In this document: in pieces, positions 34,148 through 43,737 of the stretch
Layout: the number at the start of each line of letters is the position of its first letter
How positions within the stretch are numbered: the stretch's first letter is position 1
NCBI RefSeq assembly: GCF_000006565.2
Contig: NC_031479.1
Coordinates: 5,702,885-5,766,884, forward strand
DNA length: 64,000 nt
Origin: Toxoplasma gondii ME49
Lineage: Eukaryota > Apicomplexa > Conoidasida > Eucoccidiorida > Sarcocystidae
Direction: 5' to 3'
Translations under genes and position numbers: made by a program
Notes under the pieces: model-generated
What the model was told of the DNA's origin: nothing
The model's database searches: none
Seen by the model: only the letters and a program-made list of their open reading frames with translations

Positions 34148-36415
34148 TCAGAGTTCCCTCATTTCCACGTCGACAGGGTCGCGTCGCGTTCCCCCGAAGC
34201 GAAGCCGCATTCGAGCAGAAAGACTGGTGCCTGCATGTCGAGGCGAGGCGCGCGTTCGCAGAGACGGCGCGGCAAAAGGCGCAGCGAAGGAAACATCTTC
34301 TTCATCTTCTTCAGGCGCGAAGAGCGCCGTACTGGCGGTGCTGGGTGAGGCTGACACTCTTCCAATAACGCGCGGGAGAATCGCCGAGTCTCTCACACTG
34401 GTTCTTTCTTCGGAGACTGGCGACAGAGCGCCTTCGTCTTCTAAACTGATGTAGCGCGCAGACGCAGGCGAGAAAAGCGACCTCGTGCTAAACAGCGAAG
34501 ACGCAGAAAAACTGAAACTCCTGCCCTTAGTCGTCGCTCTGTGCGCCGCCTCCTGCTCACTGCGAAAAACATGCACAGGTGCATGCAGCCAGGAGAGGGA
34601 AGAAGGACTTCACAGGAGAGCAGAGAGGAGGAGCCATCACATGCACAGCGGAAAAATGCTCGTCCTTGTCATCTGACTCGACGCCCGCGTCGCGCGAAGT
34701 CCGGCCTTCCTGGCGTCTCTGTTGAGAGCTGCAGAGGGCTATACGTTCTTCCGCGTATCGCGTCGCTGCCGCGACAGAGACCCACACACCAACAGAAGAG
34801 ACAGAGCGCGAAAGGCGAAGAGAAAGACGAAGTGTAAGAGACAGAGAGAAGGATGAAACGAGGAGACAGACAGAGAAAGAAGGCAGCGAGAACTCAGCCG
34901 TCGTTTTCCGAAGCGTCGCCGCTGTCGGCAGGTTTCTAGAAAACGAGAAAACTCACCGGTGCCAAGCAACGTCTTCTTCCATTGCCTTGCGAGCGCGAAA
35001 AACGTCGCCGTCGTTGACAGAGAGATACGCGAGAATCTCTGCGGGCGTCAGATCCAGCTCATCTTGCCACTGCTTCAGCAAACAGCAATCGGCGCGCGCG
35101 AGGTCTGGGTCACCCTAACAAGAGAAAAAAGTGGAAAATCGCGACAGACATTTCGCCTCTCCCAGTCGACACAACTGCACATCCACGCACACCACGGCAC
35201 TCGCACAGAGAGAAAGAGAGAGAGACATTTCCACGCATATACACTTGAATCCATGCAGAGATATGCACCTGCTTTTCACAAACACAGATGACTGAATATG
35301 AAGCATCTCTGCATTTTCATACCTACGCATAAATATATATGTACATATGAATATACGCATCTATAAATAGACGTACACATACATAAATATATATGTATAT
35401 GTATATATATATATGTATACATTTACATGCAGAGGGCGTCAACATGCACAGAATTTGACACGGCAGGGAGTTTCGTCAGTTTCTGTTGACGCATGACGAC
35501 GCGAGGCGACGGGTCTCCATACCACCGCGGCGTCGCCTTCTTAACAATTGTCAGGCGCGTGTGAAACGAACGAACGTCTGCTGGACTGCCAGTTCTCTTT
35601 TCCATGTTGTTTACATTTCGGAAGGCGAGTTGAGCTCGCGCGAGCTTCGGATCGACGCCTGCCTGTCTGACCAGCGCCTCGACCATCATGGCTGTGTGCG
35701 CAGATTTTTGCACATCGTCGGGGACTTGCATGCGCATGCAGGCGTGCATGCAGGCGTGCCAGTTGTCTTCTCCGTCTGCGCTCGAAGCGACTCGTCCGCT
35801 TTTGCCCGAGTCCCCCTTTCTCGCGCTGGCTGCACCTGCCGTTCTGTCTCCGCCGACGCCGGCTCTCCGCCTTTCTGGGGACCACGGAGGCAGTTGCTCT
35901 CGGAAGAGCCTCTCCGGCTCGCCGTTCCTCTCGGACCTCGCACCGGCGTTGGCCCCTTTCACAGCGGAGCCGGAAGAAGAAGAAGGAGGAGGAGGAGAAG
36001 AAGAAGGAGCGGAGGAAGAAGTCAGCGCCGCGGCTGTCGGGCACTGTCGATTGCAGGGAATGATGAGTTCGTTTTTGAACCAGATGTCCGTAGAGGAGAG
36101 TCGATTGATGAGCATGAGGCGGGAGACAGGTACGTCGTACTGGAGGGCAATCGAGAGCAGAGTGTCTGCAGCTTGGATCTGGTGGACGTGAGAGCGGCTT
36201 TTCGACTGGACGCTTTCGTCGGCCTTGCCGGAGGCATCCGTCTGGACAGACGGCTCGGCCGACGAGGCGGAGGAGCGAGGCGAAGCAGAGAGAGCGTCGG
36301 AGCAGAGAGTCGCGCGAGAGAAACGGTCGGCGCGCAGGAGAGAAGACTCGCCTTCGCGTCGACTCGGCGAGCTCTCGGAGGTCCGCCGCGCCGGCAGCAC
36401 CTGGCGCAGAGTCAT
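34148..36415 (-). CDS. LysM-domain protein (LYSMD-like)
   Basis: Exons: first exon from 36415 to about 35430 (donor unresolved), 35114-34957, and 34559-34148. The last two are phase-matched (donor cg|gtgag, acceptor cgcag|t). A single LysM module is at about residues 76-120: HVHQIQAADTLLSIALQYDV, then VSRLMLINRLSSTDIWFKN and ELIIPC, matching the family pattern of an HxIQxGDTL start and a xLxIP end. It follows a Ser/Arg-rich N-terminus with no signal peptide, so it is of the intracellular eukaryotic LYSMD type rather than a bacterial wall-binding protein. Downstream are Ser/Pro-rich linkers, a stretch MMVEALVRQAGVDPKLARAQ, and in exon 2 DLTPAEILAYLSVNDGDVFR, which may be two small helical repeats. 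The last exon is Ser- and acid-rich and unrecognised. The start at 36415 is the first ATG in an otherwise longer open frame. Function is unknown. Confidence 0.8.
35330..35425. repeat. (TA)n/(TATG)n microsatellite
   Basis: Short tatata/tatgta runs in the first intron of the LysM gene, next to its exon 1 donor. Confidence 0.8.
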
Positions 36416-38468
36416 CGCGAAGCGAGGGGAGAAGAGAGAAGCATGGAAAGGCGCCGGGGAGAGCGGGGGAGAAAAAGGGAGACGCGAAGAGAGACGGGGA
36501 CGAGCAGGAGGCAAAAAGAGAAAGACAGACAAGCAGAGGGCACCAGAAGAACGGACAGCGACGCGGAAGGAGAAGGAGAGAAGAAGGAAAAAGGAGAGCA
36601 AGAGACAAAGGAGAAAAAGAAGAAGAGAGAAGACACACGTACGAGTGGAGACGAGGAGCCAGAGAGAAAAGGCCAAGCACGAGAAGAAGAGAAGACTCGC
36701 CCGCTGGTTGAGGAGAAACAGGTTGCTGCGTCGAAAAATAAAACGAAAACGATGCACAGCCACGAGAAGAAGAGAGAAGAAAACGCGTAGGTGTCTGTAC
36801 ACCGCAGCGAACGACCGCGGACGGCGCAGCGACGTGAGACAAAGAAGTGGAAAAACTTGAGAACTTCAGCAAGAAACAAAGTCGCGCAGCAAGGAAGACG
36901 GCCGCGAAAGGAGGCTCATGCAGACAGCAAGGAAAAGCTGTGAGCAGGTCGAGAGAACCGAGCCATCAAGACACCATCTGCGAAGAGGACATCACGAGAA
37001 ACAGGAAGGAGGAGGTGAAAAGAGCGATACCAAGAATGAAACGGAGAAAAAAATGAAAGAAGAAATGAAGAGAGGTGAAGAGAGAGGTTGAGGAGATAGA
37101 GATATGGCGAGGGCTTGGGAGAGGGACAGCTCCGCAGGTAGACCGACGTGGAGCGTTCTGACCGGCGTTGGAGATGCAGGAAAGCGCGGCATGCGAGTCC
37201 AGTAAAAGAAAAAGGAGATGTTGGGTATTAGGTCCAGCCGAGGGGAAACGTCTCTCCTCCGGATTCGCAAGAGAATTGCATGGCAGGAAAAACGTATTCA
37301 AGACTTTCCTTTCTCTTTCGTCTTGCTGGCGACGGTTGAAAGCGTACCGGAGAGCTGAAGGAAGGTCGACCGGCATCCACCGAGGAAACGACATAGATCG
37401 AGAAATGTACGGGAGAAGAAACGAGGAAGAAGGACGCGAGGCGCAGGCTTGCAAGCGACGTTGAAGCCAGAGCCTCTCATGGCAGGGGGCAGAAGAGAGA
37501 AATGGAGAGCGCCTCTCTCTCCTCTTCGTCAGAAAAGCGGGTGAAGTCAAAAACAGAAACGAGAAGAAAAAGAAGACACAGAACTGTCTATCTCCCGCCA
37601 AGCGATGGCGAGTCTTCTCTTTCCGGCACATGCGTTGAGCTGTTGTGCATGCAGCCGCGAGGCCAGGCCAGGGCGCGGTCTCGGCTTGACGCAGAGGCGC
37701 GGAACTGGAGATGAAGCGAAGCAAGACGAGGTTTCCTCGTCCCTGTTTCCTTCTGAAAAGGCGTGGAGAGACCTTGGAAAGTGCATCTGAGAGCAGCGAG
37801 GTTCGCTGGGAGAAACGACTTCGTCTGTCTGTCTCTCTCTCTCGCTTTTCTCGCTTTTTTCATGCATCTTCTCGAGTGGGTGTGCGCTGCACACTTGGAA
37901 ACTGTTTTTCAAGAAAGCAGAGAATTCAACTACTAGCAAGCGACTGTGAGAGGCGACAGAGACGTGGATAGCAAGATACTTCGCTCTCTCTTTGACTCTT
38001 CAAGCCGCGCTTTCTCCGGATTTCCTCCAGACTTGTCTCCTTGCAGCCTCTCCGAACTTCCACCGCGTTCACCCTCCGCCTCTTCTCTCCTTTTCGCAGA
38101 CCGAGCAGAGCAGCATTTGGCACCGACCGAATCCGGCTAACCTCACAAGTTGCGAATCCAGACCTCCGCTGCCTCCACAAGTGTCTCGTTTTGTCTCGAA
38201 AGGCAGTTCTTCTGCTGTGTCTCCTCCTTCCATCTTACCTTTTACTCTGCTTCTTCTCTTCCTCTGCTTCTTCTCTTCCTTTGCATGCATCTTCTTTCCT
38301 GGCTGTGTCTTTGCCCTCTGCTGCGACTCTGGAGTTCCTCTGTCTAGCCACCGACTGCGACGATGCTTCGCAGGTTCGCTGCTTCAGAGACGACTTCGCT
38401 CCTGCGTTGAGGAAGAGCATTCGCCGTCCCCGAAAGAGAAATCGAGCGACGACGAAGCGCATGCAACG
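36416..38468. promoter_or_regulatory. divergent spacer, LysM gene / WRAP73
   Basis: 2.05 kb between divergent start codons. The part next to the LysM gene (36420-36780) is almost pure purine on the plus strand, a pyrimidine-rich leader for the minus-strand transcript. The WRAP73 side (37980-38400) is pyrimidine-rich on the plus strand. TGCATGC motifs are at 37646-37652 and 38282-38288. Both sides produce long shadow ORFs from biased composition only. Promoter function is inferred. Confidence 0.5.
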
Positions 38469-38651
38469 ATGGCGCTCAGCGCCGCATTTCGTTCGCAGGT
38501 CGCCTGCGCGAATTGGTCGCCTGACGGAGAATTCCTCGCCACCGTGACAGAGCACCTTGTCGAGGTCCGCAAGAACGACGCAATTACAAAGTATTCGACA
38601 CAAAACACAACTTCTCACTTGGCTCATCTCAAGAAAGACAAACCTATGCGA

Positions 38652-38687
<36 letters not shown>

Positions 38688-38781
38688 TGTTTGTAGACGC
38701 ACTCACACGTCTACATATACATGCATATATATATATATATATTTATGCATACATGCTAACAGAAATAGGCGCACGCCGATA

Positions 38782-38820
<39 letters not shown>

Positions 38821-39302
38821 TTATTTATTATTCTATTGATATAAATGCGTTTATTTGCATGTCGGTGAGCACACACGAGCGCGCATGCGTGAAGGCGCGG
38901 GAGAAAGAAAAGGGATGCCTCATGAGTAAGGCTACGAAAATGTGACGCAGGGGCGACCTTTTCTTCAGATGGTCAATTCCTGTCTCCTTTTTCAGTGGCG
39001 AGTGTGGAAGAAAGTCTTGGGGAAATCGCAAGAGAGAGCCTCGAGGCGGTCTTGAGATCTGTGCAGTTCTCGAGTTCGGCAGACGATTGTGGTTTCCTTT
39101 TCAGCTGAGACCTCTCGCTGATCCAAGCAGTCCTCAGCTGTTCCCCTCACGCGAAAAAATTATCAAACTCCTCTGGTCGCCCGATTCCTCTCGCTTCCTC
39201 TGTCTCCTCGCAGATCACACAGGCAAGTCGCGACAACTTTGCTTGTTCACGCGCAAAGATCCTTCATAAATATGTATTACCTATTGCACCAGTAATGCGT
39301 GC

Positions 39303-39345
<43 letters not shown>

Positions 39346-39583
39346 GTATATATATGTATATATATGTATATATATGTATATATATGTATATATATGTATA
39401 TATATGTATATATATGTATATATATGTATATATATGTATATATATGTATATGTATATATATATTTATATATCTATGTGTATATATGTATATATGTGCATA
39501 TACATATATATATATGTATATATATGTATATGTATATATATATTTATATATCTATGTGTATATATGTATATATGTGCATATAC

Positions 39584-39617
<34 letters not shown>

Positions 39618-39622
39618 GTATA

Positions 39623-39667
<45 letters not shown>

Positions 39668-42600
39668 GTATGTATTTAGGGTATGGGGAGCGCTGCGTGG
39701 GTTTCTTTTTCCCCTTGCTTTCATGTCTCCGTTTGTTTTTTTTCTGCCTCCAGTCCGGGTGTTTTCTGTCTCCGATTGCCAATGGACCTGTGCAATCGAC
39801 GAGGGCCTTCTGCCGGTCGTGGCTGCCAGTTGGGCTCCAGATTCTCTGCACATCGTCACCGCCTCGGACTGCGGAGTGAGCGAAAGGGAGACGCACATCG
39901 GCTTAGGCGTCTCCTTCTTCCCTGACGTCTGGAGAGTCTCTGAGTCCTATTGCTGACAGGTAGCCTTGTTTCTCTATCCTTCACGAAGTCATTTGCTGTC
40001 ACTCTCGCATCCTTGTACGTTTCACACGCATGCGTCTGTCCTGGCCGTCGACGTCCCGCTGGAGGCGGACTCGCTGCCTGGGAGTTTGCGGCGGTGCATG
40101 CTACAGCGGTGTCTTTGTCGAGTCACCTCTCAGACTGTTCCTCCTCTTTGAGGGCAGAGCCTGCAGGACGAGAGGCGTCGCGAATCGGATCGAAGGCTCG
40201 CACAGCGTCTCTCGCAGTCGAGTTCCTCTTTCAAGTTCTTTCTCAAGTTCCACTTCTCAGAAGACGCGCTCGCCTCACGCACAGACGTCGTCTCTCTGTA
40301 CCGTCTGTACCTTCTCTTCGAGTCCAAAAAAGAGTTCAGAAGAGCCTGAGAAGCGAGCCACAGTGGAGCCTGTCCGCCAGCCAACCAGTTCGAAGGCCTC
40401 GTTGCCTTCTTCCTTTTGCCCGTCAGCCAGACGCGACAGGGGGCAGTTTTCCGTGAGGGTGGACATCGAGAGTTTCTTCTTTCTGTGGCGTTTCACCCCG
40501 TGTCACTACTTTTCGAAGCTTTCTCTGCGCCGCGCTGCGCTTTTTTTTCCTGACCTACGCAGATGCGCCTGTCCGTATGGAGCCTGTGCGCGACGCCAGC
40601 AGAAGACCCGCTGAGGCTCGTCGTCATGCGCCCCAAGTTCCCCTCGGCAGGTGAGGAAAGCGAACGTCGGAATGGTCGAATTCGTCGGTGTTGAGACTCG
40701 TGAGTGTCGAGGTCTGAGGACGCGCGGGGGTCGCTGATGCGTTCGCGAGGCTTCTGCGCTCGCCTCGCTCGCTTTCTCGCGCGCGGCGCGACGCGAACGA
40801 GACGGCCTGTTGATGCGCCGAGAGGAATGAAGAAGATTGGTCTTGGAGGCGCGCAGAGAAGAAGGCGAGGGACAAAGAGACACGCAGAAGGAGAAAGAGA
40901 ACGCGGGAGAGTCGGGAGAGAGACAGGCAGAAAGGGAAGAACAGAGAGAGGAGGGTGCAGGGGGAAGGTCGAGAGAAAGAGAGGGCGGCGGGTGAGACTG
41001 ACATACACGAGTGCCGAGTGAACGACGCGTGTCTCGAGAAACGGCTTTCCTCCCTTCGCGTTTCGTCTTGCTCGCACCGCCGACAGCATTTGTCGGACTC
41101 TTCGACATGACTAAGCAGAGACGCTTTCCCGGTTGTGGGAGAGATGAGTGAACCTGAGAACGACCGTCTAGCTCGGAAAAGGAAGCGTTTCCAGTTCGGC
41201 GTTGCACATTTTCGCAGGCCGCGCGTTCAGCCCAAGCGGCGCTTTCTGGGCTGTATGTACACGCGTCGACTGCAAGGACTTCCTCGAGATTTTCCACGTC
41301 TCCCAGGACTGGGTCAAGCTGCGAGTGAGGCCACCGCGACGAAACGAAGTGGAGAAACTGAGGAGTGAAGTCTGGGGGAGAAGCAAATGGAGAGACGTCC
41401 GCGTCTCGAAACCTCCCCACAAACTCGCACAGACAGACGGAACGAGGGGACGAAGAGGAAAGATCAGAGGGGAAGGACGCAAAAAGCAAGAACGGAAGGC
41501 GAGGCGACAGACGGAGAGACTGCTAGGAGAATCGAAACCTCGAATTGCATGAGAGAGTAGGACAGCGGAACTGCAGTGTGTGACCGGGTCTTCGTCACTC
41601 TGAGAACGAAGTCAGGAGAAACCGAAGCAGAAAGAGGAGCGAAATTGAAGGAGCAAGGATGACGAAGATGCATCCACGTCGACAGACACGACGCCTTCAA
41701 AGTGGATCTTTCTTCTTCTTCTTCCTCCCTTTCGTTTGCTCCTGCTGCCGGTCTGCGCTTCACTTCCTGTGTTTCTCACCTCAAAACGTCTTGAGGAATG
41801 TTCAAATTCTCTCAGGACTTCCAAGTGAAGACGGACGACCTCCAGGGCCTTCTCTGGACACCCAGCGAAACTTCCCTCGTCGTCTGGGATACTCCACTCC
41901 TCGTAAGTTGCCGAGGGCCTTTTGCCACTGCTCGAAAAAGTGACAAACAACAGAGCTCAGAGCTAAAAATAAACGAAACTGGAAATAAATGAGACGACAG
42001 CATGCTTCACATGTAGATATGCGCACACCCGTATATATATATATATATATATGTCGGTGTCTAAGTATGAGTAGATCTATGTACAGCTATGTAGCTATCT
42101 ATCTATATATATATATATATATATATAGATATATCTGTATATATTCTATATGTGTAAATCTTTGTATATCTATTTATGTATATATGTTTGTATATCTGTA
42201 TGTATCTATGTGTACATCTGTCTGTGTCTCTGTTTGTGTCTCGACGTAAATCTGTTCGTCGCGTTTTCAGTTTCCTGCTTCAGCGTTTCGTCTTTGCGCC
42301 TCGTGTTTTCTCAGTGTTTTCGCTTTTTTCCGATCTCAGTGTTTTCGCTTTTTTCCGATCTCAGTATTTTCGCTTTTTTCCGATCTCAGTATTTTTGCTT
42401 TTTCCGATCTCAGTATTTTCGCTTTTTTCCGATCTCAGTATTTTTGCTTTTTTCCGATCTCAGTGTTTTCGCTTTTTTCCGATCTCAGTGTTTTCGCGTT
42501 TGCCGGAGAATGTCTTCTCAACTGGTGAAAGAGCGTGAGAGTGTAGCGTTGTTTCAAAGGTTCGTTCAAGTTGGAGATGCCAGACTCTCGAAAGGCAGAT

Positions 42601-43699
42601 TTGTTTTCGAACCGCATGCTTTGCAGGCTCGCCTGGCGGTCTACCACATAAGCGGGCAAGTGCTCTTCGAGCTCGAACCGCGGACCGAGTCTCTCGGTAT
42701 GAACAACACACATATGTACAAATATATACATATATATATATATATAGACATATGTACATATATATATATATATATATATATGTATATGTATATGTTTGTA
42801 TGTGTAGATACAAATGTTCATATACGCATGTGCGAGTGTATGTTGATCTATTCAGATGTGTATATGTGTGAAGATGTGCATATGTGGAGATCGATCGCGA
42901 GATAGACATGTTGGTAATCACATTTGTTCGTGTGCATTGACCCGTTCATGTGTAGTGAAAGTGGAGATATAAAGTTCCCTTCGACAGGCGTTGGTCGGCA
43001 ACGATGGTACGAGAAGCACAGGAGGGGCGTCTGCGTTCTCTTGTGAATCTCGACCTCATTGTGCATCGCATTCGTGTGGGTTCGTTCCTGAACGTTTTCT
43101 CGAGTTGCGTTGCATGTCGCGGTCTTGTGCCTGTGCATCCTCGTTCTTTTTATTTCGTTTCTTGATTTCTTTAAGTCACTCGGAGTTGAGAGGCTCCCGT
43201 GTTGCCGCAACTCAGGCTTTCGCAACCTGCAGGTGCATGCAAAAGCGAATCTCTTAGTCGCCTCTGGCTACGACGAAACGGTGAGACAGGCAACAGAAAA
43301 CACGATGGTGGAGTTGAAAACTTGATCATGTAGTCGCGACTCGAGACACCACGAGGTCGATCGATCCGAAGGCTCTTCGTACGCGAAGCGCTTTCTCCGT
43401 CAGTGTCTCTCTCCACTTTGTCTATCGACTCTTCAACCAGCTCATTCCTCATCCACGTCGGTGCATGGCTTTTAAACTGTTCCTCGGTCTTCACACATGC
43501 ATTTATATATATGTATATATATATATATATATATATTTCAAATGCGTTTGATATTCGCTTTTTGACATCGCTCCCTCTGTCGTCGTGTTTCTCTCTTTGT
43601 CCCCATCGTTCTCTGTTGTTCTATTCATGTGTGTACATGTACATCTGTTTCTCACTCTACATCTACGTGTATCATTTTCTTAGGGGTGATCGATACATA

Positions 43700-43737
<38 letters not shown>

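Noticed and set aside
36053..36190. Bacterial origin of the LysM domain
   Set aside because: No signal peptide, introns present, and eukaryotic LYSMD proteins carry the same single module. No sign of recent transfer.
35486..36790. 434-residue plus-strand ORF
   Set aside because: It is antisense to the LysM-domain exon and its purine-rich leader, has no recognisable features, and its start is not supported.
39303..39956. Long ORFs of Ile-Tyr repeats
   Set aside because: They are translations of TA/TATATG microsatellite lying inside a WRAP73 intron defined on both sides by phase-matched exons.
42311..42500. CRISPR-like array
   Set aside because: Direct head-to-tail repeats with no spacers, in an intron of a eukaryotic gene.
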